The notes under the pieces are model-generated. The model made no database searches, was not told the DNA's origin, and worked only from the letters and a program-made list of their open reading frames with translations. The translations under genes were made by a program, and so were the position numbers. Below, one piece after another: positions 1-13,300 of a DNA stretch of 64,000 nt. The stretch's first letter is position 1. Every line of letters starts with the position of its first letter. Source of the stretch: Sternotherus odoratus (lineage: Eukaryota > Chordata > Testudines > Kinosternidae); NCBI GenBank assembly GCA_032164245.1, contig JAVMKO010000001.1:167639434-167703433 (forward strand), read 5' to 3'.

Positions 1-174
1 ATGGCGGGGAGTCAACCGCTGCTGCTCCCTCATTGACTCCACTTCTGCCTCTTGCGGAGGTAGAGTTCCGGAGTCAATGGTTAGAGCACTCGGGGATCGA
101 TTTATCGTGTCTATACTAGATGCGATAAATCGATCACTACCTGCCGATTCAATGGGTAGTGTAGACGTACCCTA
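1..174. mobile_element. End of a Harbinger-like MITE
   Basis: The segment ends in a terminal motif GTGTAGACGTACCC followed by TAA. This resembles the right end of the element at 34387-35382 (GTGAAGACATACCC, then TAA). It contains short internal inverted repeats around GATCGATTTATCG and CGATAAATCGATC. Only one end is in the window, so family assignment is tentative. Confidence 0.45.
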
Positions 175-1090
175 AGTCATCAGCCTGCACTTGGCTTTGA
201 TGAATACCTAGTATTCTAGGGGAAGACAAAAAGAAAACATGTAATGTTCTCACATGACACTAGCTAGTTGTACAGTGTTCCACATAATAGGAGAAAACAC
301 CTCTCCTACACCAAGGGCTATCAGCTTATGCCCTGAAGTTTAAGGTTTGATTGGCCTTGGCTTAGCTTGTGTAGTTACCTACCTTGTTATTAATCACAAC
401 ATTGTTTAGTTTTACATATATATTTATTCTCTGAGATTTTCAAGAAATATTTTTTTAAAAACCTGGTAAGGTAGGGAAGTAAGTCACATAAAAATCAAAT
501 AAGCTAATCATGAGTCTAAATTTTTCTCGAGAAATTATTTACTTTGATATCAAGCAATAGCAGCAATACACAGCTATAAAAATGATGTTATTTTGAATTA
601 ACAAATCAGTCATATGTACTTGCACATTTCTGTGAGGAGATCTTTGATTTAGACAGTGTGGTCCGATGGTTAAAGCAGAGTACTGGCACTCAATATCCTT
701 CCACATGGTTCATGGCTCTGCCACTGAATTGCTATATGACCTTTGACAGGTCTCTTAATCTCTTTGCTTCTCTTCATCCATGTATAGAGTGTGTATAATA
801 ATCCTTCGCTACCTTGCAAGATTGTCAAGGATTAGCTAATGCATGTCCAGCAATTTGGAGATGAGGGACCAAATGTGTAAATACTAAGTATTTTATTGTA
901 TCACTATATTATTATTTTTTATAAATACAGCTCCATGTATTTGATTTTGGTACATTGAGATTTCTGAAAGTTTAAATCCTAGACAGTATATTCTTCAATT
1001 TTTATTACGGCTCAGATCCTGAAACGAAGTCCAATCATGCCCTATTGATTTCCATAGGATTTTGTGTGTGCAGGATTGGGTCCCAAAATG

Positions 1091-1126
<36 letters not shown>

Positions 1127-1237
1127 AAACCCCAGGGGGCAACAGGAGTTTTCCAGTTCTGATATGTGCTAATCTGAAATTCCCATTAAGCATTTCAAAA
1201 ATTTGCTTTTCTTCTCTTTCCCTTTCCTCTTCTGTAG
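175..1237 (+). other. Intron of Mx copy A, upstream of the first visible exon
   Basis: From about 420 onward this aligns with the copy B intron at about 39950-40913. It lacks the hAT insertion found there at 40501. A poly(A) run lies at 1096-1125. I see no gene in it. The exons encoding the N-terminus, P-loop and switch I should lie left of base 1. Confidence 0.7.
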
Positions 1238-1392
1238 CCCAGAATGCAATAGCTGGCGAAGGAGTGGGCATTAGCCAGGAATTAATTTCCCTAGAAATTA
1301 GTTCCCCGAATGTTCCAGATCTGACGCTGATTGATCTTCCAGGGATCGCTAGGGTGGCTGTAGGGAATCAGCCACAAGACATTGGAGAACAG
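1238..1392 (+). CDS. MX1: Mx copy A exon: G3 motif (DLPG)
   Basis: 155 nt between a pyrimidine-rich TCTGTAG acceptor and a CAG|GTAATG donor. Its first two bases complete an Ala codon. It encodes [12 protein letters not shown], then [17 protein letters not shown], which is the dynamin-family G3/switch II region that contacts the gamma-phosphate. It differs from the copy B exon at two residues (N/D and I/M). Confidence 0.92.
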
Positions 1393-4300
1393 GTAATGTA
1401 CATACATGTTCTGAGCTCGGAAACAGTTAAGTTACATTAGTAGAGAGCTAATAGAAGGTTTTGCTGGAGGATCTAGACCAGTGGTGGGCAACTTGCGGCC
1501 CACCCTGGCCCCACTGTGCTCCTGGAAGTGGTCAGTGCGGCCCTGGGAGTGGGGGTCTCCCGCTGCGCACTGCTCCTGCCTGAAAGCACCACCCCCATAG
1601 TTCCCATTGGCCAGAACTACAGGGGTAGTGCTTGTGGAGAGGAACAGCCCACAGAGTCTCCCGTAGGGGCTGCAGGGGCAAGTTGGCACCTTCCAGGAGT
1701 GGTGTGGGGCTGGGGTAGGCAGGGAGCCTGCCTTAGCCTAACTGCACCTACCGCTGACCAGGAGCCACTGGAGGTAAGTGCTGTCTATTGGGAGGCTGCA
1801 CTCCAACTCCCAGCCCTGAGCACCCTCCCAGAGCCAGCACCCCAAGCTCCCTTCTGCACCCCAACCCCAGCCCTGAGCTCCATCCTGGAGCCAATACCCC
1901 ATACCACCTTCTGCACCCTGTACCCCCTCCTACACTCCAACTCCCTGCCCCAGGCTCAGCCCAGAATCCCCTCCCACACTGTGAACCCCTCGGCCCCAGT
2001 CCAGAATCTGCACCCCCTCCTGAACCCCAACATCCTGCCCCAGCCTGGTGAAAGTGAGTGAGGGTGGAGAGAGCGAGCAATGGAAGGGGGGTGGACTGAG
2101 TGGGGTGGGGCTTTGGGGAAGAGGTGGGGGCTCAGGGAAGGGGCAAGGCAGATCTTGGGTTGGACTTAGACTTATTTTATCCACAGTAAAATTATTGGTA
2201 TGACATCATTTCAATGTCAATTGTCCTGAGTGACCCACATTCTCTCGATGCAAAATAAGGGAGATGAAGCATCTTACTCTTTGGACATGACAGAAAATGG
2301 TGTTGAAGGGAAATATAGAAGACAAGGGAAGATTTATAGAAACTCAGAGAGGATAATACTTACATGAATTCAATAGAAGTAGAACTGTGTGAACCTTAGG
2401 CAATACAACACAAAACCATGAGAAACTCCACTAGTTTTGGGAATCAAACATGGAAAAAAACAGCCGTTTCATATATATCTATATATTTATATAGCTATTA
2501 GAAATTAATGTAAAGTAAATATATATATATATATACTTTTCATTAATTTCTAATGGTAAGGCTTTCTTTTTGCTTTCTTTTGATAGATACAGTTTTAAGA
2601 TGCATGTATTTAGCTCTACATTTTATCTGATCTTGACGTGTCAATATAATCCAACTAGATTTTTTTCTTAGCTGTGCATTTAGACAATAGAATTTGGTTG
2701 TCTCTAATGCAAGTAAAATATCATTAGCGTATTCATCATTGATAGATTGTGTACCTGGCCTAGTACATTTTTATGATCATTTCCCAAGGTCAATATAATA
2801 GCAGTCTGTTTTGGGGCATGTACCACGTTTGGATTATCTTTTGATAATCAGGCTGAATTCAGCCGCTGAAATTTGTGCATTCGTTTCTATTGTATGATTC
2901 TATCCATCATGTGTATGACATTCCACCTAGTCCTATGAGGAGCCTGGCATCCAATGGCATTTTTCACAACAAACTTTACTGCATGTCTTTCTTACCATAT
3001 TTTATTACAGATCAAAAATCTAATTAAAAAATTTATTGCTAAGCAAGAGACTATCAATCTGGTAGTGGTGCCAAGCAATGTGGATATTGCAACAACAGAG
3101 GCACTGAAAATGGCTCAAGAGGTAGACCCTGATGGAGAGAGAACTCTAGGTGAGACATACTTTTAAAAATAGATATGGGGGAAGGTAGGTCATAGAGTTC
3201 TAATATTCTTCTCCCCCTGCCCGAACTCTGCAGAGTGTTACCCGCTATGAGGAAAAAACAACCAGTATGAAATAACATGAATTTTGCACGCCGATAAAAG
3301 GGAACCAGTATCTAAAGGGAAAGCTCAATTTGGGGAACTATTGCCATTGATACTATGATATAAATATTTAAATATGATGATATTGATTGATATAAATGAT
3401 GATGAACTTTAGACTACAGATATATAAATATCATGAACACTGAAAAGATTAAAAGTTAATATTGTGGACACTCTACTATTAATTTGATATTCCTGAGGTG
3501 TTCCAGAGAAAGGTGGAGAGGGAGGGAGAAAGAAGTTGATGGGGAGGAAACCATATGGCACCACTGGAGAAGTCACTTTAGCATATACTGTCAGAAACAG
3601 GGCTGCATTGGGTGACTAGATACCCACAATACATCTTTCCCATCATTAATTTCTGTGCTTGTCTAATCTTCTCATCATATTAATTCCCAGGGATCCTGAC
3701 AAAACCAGATTTGGTGGACAGAGGAACTGAGGAGTCGGTTGTTGATATCGTACGAAACCTTGTCATCCACCTAAGGAAGGGTTATATGATTGTTAAATGT
3801 CGTGGGCAGCAAGACATTCATAACAAGCTGACCCTGGCCTCTGCAATCCAGAAGGAGAGAGCATTCTTTGAGCAGCATGAACATTTTAGGTAGTTTTCAA
3901 ATAGTTAAAGGGCCTGATACAAGGTCCATTGAGGTCAATGGAAAGATTCCTGATGACTCCCATCGGATTTGGATTAGGCCCACAATGAGAATTGTTCTCA
4001 AATTTAGCTTGGGGTTTTTGTTTGTTTGCATTTGTTTGTTTTGTTTGTTTGCATTAACTGTGTGGTAGTATTTTCCAAAGTGTAAGTAAGAATGTAAATG
4101 TCAAATAACTAGACCTAAACTCAACTTCTTTTCAGATTCAAGTTTGATTTAAGCCCTGATCCAAAAGATTTTTTTAAAAAAACATGCTGATCATTAAACT
4201 CTGAAGTAGTCCCAAAGGAGTCAAGTTCAGCACTTGCTTTAAAGTGCTTTGCTGGCTCAGGAATTAATGCATATCGTTCTATCCACTGGAAAGTATGGGG

Positions 4301-7300
4301 AAACTCACAGGACAGATGTGGTCTGTCTATGTCTATGTCAGGAGAATGCTGTCTTCCACAGACTATTGCTCTTCAGCATTTCATGCATAAAGAGAATTTT
4401 TGAACCTGAAAGTGGTTCTGAATCACTATCCCTACCATGTATAGCAGTACGTACGTTCTTATAATACAGCAATACATGTGGATATTCTTATCTCATGATC
4501 TTTAGCTGAATTTATGGTCCTGAACCTTTTTCTGCTCTCAGTCTGTTCAGAAAACAGCTCACAATTTCAAATCTAATCTTGCACAAAAGCAGATTTGGCT
4601 GGATGTAGTCCGGCTATGGCTGCACCTGCACTAGCATTCCCCTGCTTGATCAGAAGAAACTGGATTTACCTGCTTTGTGTTGCAGAACTAGGGAAGACAC
4701 TGCTCTCGTTTGGCAAATGTGAGTCGTCTATATTCATATTCCTTACTCTGTTTCAGAGTTCTTCTGGATGAAAGCAAGGCTACTATCCCTATTTTGGCAG
4801 AAAAACTTACAACCGAGCTTGTGGAACACATTAATGTAAGCTAACAAAGAAACACTTTACATCAGGTTATTTACCTCGGAAGCCATTAAAAAAAATAGGA
4901 CCCAATCCTGCAGTTTTGGAGGACTGGACCTGTAGATATTATTTCTAGAAGAGCCTTTAATTACCCTGCCTGATGGCAAACTGGAAGTACCTGGTCTACC
5001 ATAAAGAGCCTTGGCTTGGCAGTCAGGTGTAGAGTTGGGAGATTAATTGATTTTTCAGTTCAGCTGCAAGACCGGGAGTATAATCAGGGGAAATATTCAT
5101 TTTGGTTCCAATAATGTTTGGGATTTGTCAGTACATTGGAAAAGTCCAGCTCTTCCCCAGGTGAAACTATCAGGTCATATTCAGATAGTTTTGGGTCGAC
5201 CAAAACTGCTTTTTTCAGTGAATAAAGTATTCATTCAAAAAAATTTACCCAGCGATACTCAGTTGACTAATATCCTATTCTCAGCTTTGCTGCTGACCTA
5301 CCATTTAACCATGGGCAAATCACTTGATCTCTCTATGATTCAGTGTTTCTGTCTTTAAAGTAGGGATTCTGATACTTGCTTTCCTTTGTAAAGCGCTTTA
5401 AGATCTGTGGATGAATAGTGGTAACTAGAGTGAACTATTATTGTCATTGTCAACTTTTGGAAGCCTGAATAATTTATATAGAGTAAATATGAAATATTTT
5501 AGATACTATGTTTGCTTTTTATAAATAACTGTTTAATAACAATGAAAAGGTTGCTAAGATGCACTGGTTCTCTAAATAGGATGCTTTACTAGACCAGCAA
5601 AGCAACACTGGTTTTTTTAATGTAAGAAGCACCAAAGAACAGCAGTCTTTAAAACTTCCCCATTCTTTTCTCTGTACGGGCAGTGTTGATTTAGACTACA
5701 GATCATACCTGGACATTTAAGGGCAGTGCAAGATTCATAAATCTCCATGTCACACTCTGAAATGTTCTATTTATTTCAAATAATGGAATTGTCCAAACGG
5801 TACAAGTATTGTTATTTGTTTCTCCCCTAGAAATCTTTGCCTGTTTTAGAAGAGCAAATTAACATTCAGCTCCAAAAAGCAACTGAAGAGTTACTGAAAT
5901 ATGGCAAAGGCACACCAAAAGCAGAAGACGAGAAGTTGTTTTTCCTAATAGATGTAAGTATAAATATGTATTTGGTTGTGTGGCACAGCAAAGAGAGCTG
6001 AACAGTTACTAAATTTTCCTGATTTTGATAAGCTCAAGAATTTCAAAAGGAACAAATTCATTTCTGCCATCAACACTTTGTAGTGCTTTCATTGCTTACA
6101 ACACACACAAGCCTAAGTGTATTCTTGGATTTAAACCATGGATGCCCTTGGCTCATGATGTCCAGTTTGATGAAGCTCTTCCACCCGTTTCTTCTGTCTC
6201 TTTGTTTACTAGGAACCCCACTCAGAGGTATGGGTCTGTTACTGGTGTAGGTTGGTGAGATTTGGTGGCCTGCAATGTCCAGGAAGTCAGACTAGATGAT
6301 CAAGATGATCCTTTCTGGCCTTAAAGTTTGAGACCTACTGTGGTGAATGGCTGCTCCCACAGTCCGTGGGTAGGCTGCTCCCACAGACACTCTCTTCCTC
6401 TGCTGATATCACCGTTAGCCAGTCAGCTGATTAACCAACCACTCAGTTAGGCATAGGCACCGACTTCCTCTCTACCTGGGGACTACTCAACCCCCGCTTC
6501 CACCCCAGGTCTTGCCCCCATTTCACCCCTTCTCACTCCGCCCCTGGCCCTGCCCACTCCACCTGTTCCCCCCAAGGCCACACCCCTGCTCCGCCTTTTC
6601 TCACCCTTATCCCGCTGTTTCCCTGCCTCTTTCTGCCTCCTCCCCTTCCCCCAAGCACTCCCCATCCCCATAGTTCCCCCTCCATCCCAGCTCTTTCTGC
6701 ATGCCATTGAACAGCTGATCTGATCCATGGTGTGTGGGCAGTGCTGGGAGGGAAAGGGAGAAATTGACCAGCAGGACTGCTAGATGCCAGCGTGTGAAAG
6801 CGAAGGTCTTTGGACATGTAATACAATTTTCAGGGTACTGCAGGATAGAGAAAGCTCAGATGAGTACATTTACTCAAAGGTTTTAATCTTTATATCCACA
6901 TATCTAGTTGGCCCCCAACAGAAGCCCATCTCCCAGAATGAAAAATTAAACTAACAAAAGATGGATAACGTATGGCAGTTTCTAACCAGCCTCGCTATTG
7001 TCACCGGGCTCTATTGCTCGCTGCTCTGCAAAATTCTTACTGCTAATTGTTGTGATGGCTTCTCAGTGGTCTGTATGACATGAGTTGGTGGTCTCAGCAG
7101 TTCTCAGTGGACAAGTGTCCCCAATAAGGAAAAAAGAAACCTCACAAGCCATGCTGATTCCTAGCGCTCTTAGCAAAGAAGCCAAGGACTGAATGAACAT
7201 TGGGAATGAACTACCCCTCCAGAACAGGACTGGGGCACAGGGACAGAATGCTGGTGGAGAAGCCTGTACTCTGCTGTCCTGGCTGAAAACTAGACAACGT

Positions 7301-10300
7301 CAGACTCAAAAGCTGTCAGAAGCAGTAAAAAAACCGACAAGTTTTTCAAAAGTAGGTGTTTAAAAATAGGTACCTGTAGTGCCAATTGATTAAGGTTCGT
7401 TGGATACAGAGACAATAAGCACACAAGTGAGGAAGAGTTCAGACTATTTATTCCATAGAGGGCAAATAAAGGATACAAACAAGCCAGCTCTACTGAGCAA
7501 GGGTGTGATCTTACACTTCTCCTTTCAGTCATCGAGAACTCCAGGCAGGAGACGACAGAGAGACCCCAGACCTTCGACGCAGACCTGAGACCGATGCTGG
7601 TGCTGTGTGTTGGCCTGGGGTCTCTCTGTCGTCTCCTGCCTGGAGTTCCCGACGACTGAAAGGAGAAGTGTAAGATCACACCCTTGCTCAGTAGAGCTGG
7701 CTTGTTTGTACCCTTTATTTGCCCGCTATGGAATAAATAGTCTGAACTCTTCCTCACTTGTGTGCTTATTGTCTCTGTATCCTACAAACCTTAATCAATT
7801 GGCACTACAGATACCTCAAGCCACATATAGGCACTCAAACAAATGATCTGATTTTCAAAAATGCTGGGCACCCACCCACTGCCACAAAAAATCAGGCAAC
7901 TTATATAAGTTCCTGAATCTGGATTTAGGAGCCTAGATATAGGCATCCATTTCTGAAAACCTTGGCTGATGTTAGATCAGCTTTTAGGGTAAAGAGAAAG
8001 AGACAAAAGAGGTAAATTAAGATTTTAGGTTGGGATTTTCAAAAGCACCAAAGTGAGTTAGCTGCACAAATCCCATTGACTTGTAGAGCAGTGCAATGCT
8101 GGACAGCACTTGGTCAATATGACATTATAGCGTTCCATAGTTACGTCTCAATGATTTCCATAACACACGTCCTCAGTTTACAAATATAAGATAATGGTTG
8201 TTTTTTCTTACTGCCAGACCTGCAGCCTCAACCTGGGATCTGCGAGTCAATCTGGATACTTTTCTTTTTGAATGTCCTGCCAGTAATACAGGTTCTTCAG
8301 AAAAAAATAAGCCTTCATCATTGATTCCTGTGTAACTCCACCAATCTTCATTGGCTTTGCATAAATCTAACTGACTGGAATTTAATAAAAGATTGCCTTG
8401 ATCCACAAGGAAAAGAGAATCAAGTTCACTCTTGCTTAGCTATGTTGCCTTTACAGAACTCAAAATATATTATTTTTTAAATTTCATTACAGAAAGTTAA
8501 ACTGTTTAATCAAGACATCATGAGTTCAGTGGCAGGAGAGGAAAAGTTGCTTGAAAATGAAATTAGACTGTTTACAAAACTCCGCACAGAGTTTCAGAAA
8601 TGGGGGAAGATACTTGATGACAGTGCATTGACTGGTATGTACAGGGGATTGCCTGTGAAGCTGCTATGAAATACTTATTTTGACTGAAGTTGTAATACAG
8701 CTAATAGATCGTGTTAATGAAATTTTCCAACTTGAAGTGATGAGAACTTGTCTACTAAGATCCCCAGCTGGTGTGAACTCACATAGCTCCATTGAAATCA
8801 ATGATTCCCCCCACTTCCATTGAAGTCAATAGTGCAAGGACAATTTCACCAGCTGACAATATGCCCGTGGTTGTTTGAATAACTTATGTTTAAATTATTT
8901 TTTCAGTCTATGGTTTAAAGTCTAGCAATTTATGAGTAATAAAATAACCACCTAAAGAACACCCATATTTCCCAGATAATCCAGTCTGCTAATTGCTTGC
9001 TGAATCGAAATCTAAAAGAAAAAGCAGTACAAAACATTTCTTAACCTCTCAGAATACCCATTAATTCTTCCTGTTGGTGAACATGTAGCACACATTTCTG
9101 TCAAGCAGCACCTATTGCTATGTTTTTAGCTGTCCATGCCTGTCTACATAAACATTGCTAAATGTAGTTCTAAATGAATAGTTACAAAATGTATGCAGAG
9201 GTACACGTCACTGAGGGGCAATTGCATGTAGACACAGGTGTATTCTATTGTCTAGTCTGCCCAGTTTATCCAAAGTCAGTTAATTTAAATGTATTAGGTG
9301 AGTTAAAAAAATAGGAAAACAGGTGGAAAGAGGAGATAGCAGGTGAACAAAAACACAGGAAAAATAGAAGAGGAGAAAGCCAGTAAAAACTAGTTTCTTT
9401 ATGACGTTACTTTTTCCCTTTGAGAATCAGTTGAAGCACTTGTGTGTGTAAATGGGAGGTGTCCCTGCATTGCATGTAAAATGGAGATAATGTTACTTCT
9501 GCCTTCCTTTAGAAAGTAATTTGAGATCTACCCATGAAAAGCACTGTGTATGGGGCAGGTATTATTGCTTATATAGCTGAAGTCATTCCAAGGTAAGTTC
9601 ATCTAACTGTTCTAGTTGCAGATTATTAGAAAGCAGTCAGGACGTTTACTAAATTATGCAGGATTTGGGGCTTCCTATATTGGAGGATGTTTTTCTGGTT
9701 GACTGATTAATTTTACAAATCCCTATACACCTTCCTTCTAAAGTTTTGCCTCTCAAATGCCAATCTTTTTGATGCAAGCTATACCACAATTGTTTTTGTT
9801 TGACTATAAGCCCATAAGTGCTTGAAATCTCTTGACGCTTCTGAGAGGAATGGTCCTTAAGAACTGAATGCAGCGTTACCTGTGTACTTCCTTCCTCCAG
9901 TCATGCTTGATTACACTATAATTCCTATATCTACCCATAATAAGTCAAGATTGGACACCTTTAAAGCACTAGTAAATGTGGATGTGAGATACACATGTAT
10001 CAGTCAAAGAGGAACAAATATTTAGGATGGCAATTTTCTGCAGTGTTGATAATGTTTTAGTGATAGTGTTGTCTGAGTGTTCCAGGAAGTTTAGACTAGA
10101 CTTCCTTATATGTGGCTGTCAAATTGTTTTACATCTTCCTCTACTCTAAAACATCAAGTATTTGCCACTGCTGAAAGGGTATCAGAATGATAGGAGTTGC
10201 TGTACTGGATCAGAATACTGGCCCATGTTCCTGTTTCCATTAGTTTATATGGTCATCTCAATGAGTGAAACAGTTCATTCTTAGAAGTAACAGCATATTT

Positions 10301-13300
10301 TGACTCAAGTCTACAGAAATCAATTTGCTTAAATGATGAGCTATATATTAGTTCTTCCAGTCAAAAGTGTATTCAGAACAAAGAACTAAACTTCCACTTT
10401 AAATCCATAATTGTCTTTAGAAATTCATTAAATTTGTTATATTAAAATATAATAGTGCTGTTGTTTTAATATTATAGATAGAAAAACTATACAACAGGAA
10501 GTGTGGAGATTTGAAGAACAGTATCGTGGAAGAGAGCTCCCAGGGTTTACCAGTTACAAGACATTTGAGGCCATTGTAAGACAGCGAATCATGGCACTAG
10601 AAAAACCAGCTATCGAGATGCTGAAGAAAGTAATTGGTGAGTTTCATTTACTAAGTTTATCCCAGGTTTCAGAAATATTGGTTTGTCTACATTTTGGTTG
10701 ACATGGCAAGAGCTGTAACTTGGCTGCTTCAGTCAGGGGGAAATCAATCTGAATCAAGCCAGTTTCCAGCCATGAGACTGCTATTTAGACCTCAAACCTC
10801 TATGCCTGGCCTTCAGACTTTAACAGTACAAAATTCCTAAATAGACTGTATTTCTGACAAAGTTAGAAATGGACCACCAGAGGAAAATGAAAAATCATCA
10901 TAGATATGACAAGGAGGGATTAAAAATTGAATAGATGAGGCATTGCTCCATAGCAGTGTCCTTTGGATAGATATGGAGAATGACCAGTTTTCACAAATCT
11001 TGTACTACCAGTAGCTCAGTCCTTTATTTTATGTCTCTTTTCTCCCCTCAGAAATTGTCCGAAAATCTTTCACGGAGGTTGCCAAAGATCATTTTGAGGA
11101 TTTTCATAATCTTAACAGAGCTGCTAAGGTGAGACACGACATGCAGTCCAGAGAAAAGCAACAAGAGTGATTAAAGGTCTGGAAAACATGACCTATGAGG
11201 GGAGATTGATAAAATTGGGTTTGTTTAGTATGGAGAAGAAAAGACTGATGGAGGACATCATAAATTTTCAAGTACATAAAAGGTTGTTACAAGGACAAAG
11301 ATGAAAAATTGTTCTCCATAACCTCCCGGGAAAGGACAAGAAGCAATGGGCTTTAATTGCAACAAGGGAGGTTTAGGTTGAACATTAGGGAAAAACTTCC
11401 TAACTGTAAAGGTAGTTAAGCACTTGAACAAATTGTCCAGGGAAGCTGTGGAATCTCCATCATCTGAGGTTTTCAGAACAGGTTACGCAAACATTTATTA
11501 GGAATGGTCTAACAATTGTATAGTCCTGCCTTGAGTGCAACAGACCGGACTAGATGACCTCTCGAGGTCCCTTCCTGTCTGACACTTTATGATTTTAGGT
11601 AACCTGGTATAAGACAAGCAATACTGAATGGCATAACATACTGCAGGGATCGGCAACTGATCAAGCGTGAAGGAGTAACAAGTAGTTCTATGTACTATAT
11701 ATCAGGGATTGGCAACGTTTGGCACGCGGCCCACCTGGTAAGCCCCCTGACAGGCCAGGCCAGTTTGTTTACCTGCTGTGTCCGCCAGCATATCCCTCAG
11801 CCCATGCCGCTTCCCGCAGCTCTCATTGGCCTGGAATGCTGAACCGTAGCCAGTGGGAGCCGCGATCAGCTGAACCTGCAGACGCAGCAGGTAAACAAAC
11901 TGGTCCGGCCCGCCAGGGGGCTTACCTGGCAGGCCCCATGCCAAATGTTGCCAATCCCTGATATATAGTATATAGAACTACTTGTTAATCCTTCACGCTT
12001 GATCAGTCACTTATTTAATTGTTGTACCTTTAAGAAACTTGTGGATATTCCTGCACTTTTATGAGTATATTGTGCAATAAGGTAACAGAAAAACTGTAAA
12101 TAAATGGAAATATTTATATACAGGAGAAATTAAGGTTTGTTACATCATCCAGTAACATTGTCATTGCTATAAACTGTACAATTCCCAGTTTCTTGAATGG
12201 ATTGCACTATATTTTACACCATATATGTGCATAGTACTACACACAACAAAGATTGAGTCCCAAGGAGTTTACAGTCTCAGATTTCATTCCTGCAGGGATT
12301 TAAGCATGTAAGTACTCCCAGAGAATTCAACGGGACTACTTAAAGTTAAACATGCATAGAAGTCTTTGTAGTGCCTCTGTTAAGCCAAGAACAGAAGACA
12401 ACACCACCAGGAGTGGAAAGGCCAAAGACAGTATGATGATGGGGCTCCTTGGGAGATTTATATATATCACTAGCAAAAGTGCCTGGTGTTGCTCGGGTCA
12501 GTCGGAGGTGGAGAGGGGGTTGACACCCCCTGACCAACCCCAACACCCACCCCTCACCCCTCACCCACCCCGACACCTTCCCACCCCCCCAGACCAAACC
12601 CGACACCCCCCGGCTCACTTACCCTCCAACCAAACCCGACACCCCCACCTGACCCCCCCCCCAACCAAACCCAACACCCCCACCTCACCCGCTGACCGAA
12701 CAGTGTATTTAATAATCTGTGTGCTACACAGTGCACTGTGAGCCGGGGGGGGGTGGGGTGTCGGGTTTGGTCTGGGGGGGGGGGTGGGAAGTTGTTGGGA
12801 TGGGTGAGGGGTGAGGTGTGGGTGTTGGGGTTGGTCAGGGGGTTTTGCGGTTGGTGGGGGGGGGGTGAGGTGGGGGTGTCGGGTTCGGTTGGGGGGTAAG
12901 TGAGCCAGGGGGTGTCGGGTTTGGTCTGGGGGGGTGGGTGAGGGGTGAGGGGTGGGTGTTGCGGTTGGTCAGGGGGTGTTGCGGTTGGTGGGGGGGTGAG
13001 GTGGGGGTGTCGGTTTGCTTGGGGGGATGAGGTAGGGGTGTCGGGTTCGGTCGGGGGTAAGTGAGCCGGGGGGTGTCGGGTTTGGTCTGGGGGGGTGGGA
13101 AGGTGTCGGAGTGGGTGAGGGGTGAGTGGTGGGTGTTGGGGTTAGTCAGGGGGTGTTGCGGTTGGTGGGGGGGTGAGGTGGGGGTGTCGGATTTGCTTGG
13201 GGGGGTGAGGTGGGGGTGTCGGGTTTGGTCGGGGGGTAAGTGAGCCGGGGGGTGTTGGGTTCGGTCTGGGGGTGTTGCGATTGGTGAGGGGGTGAGGTGG

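Larger units (their letters stand above)
5954..8492 (+). other. Copy A intron with several insertions
   Basis: Similarity to copy B falls to about 85-88% after 5954, then rises again at about 6830-7300. Insertions found only in copy A are a SINE/CR1-tail-like segment at 6225-6335, a GC-rich hAT-like fragment at about 6450-6735, and the palindromic LTR at 7375-7809. Confidence 0.55.

Noticed and set aside
3711..3893. Single-exon ORFs ending just past Mx exons as truncated genes
   Set aside because: The stops lie past good GT donors, and the exons join in phase to conserved neighbours.
7400..7846. Matching ORFs on both strands in the 7.4-7.8 kb palindrome
   Set aside because: They are mirror readings of one LTR-derived inverted repeat and encode no retroviral domain.
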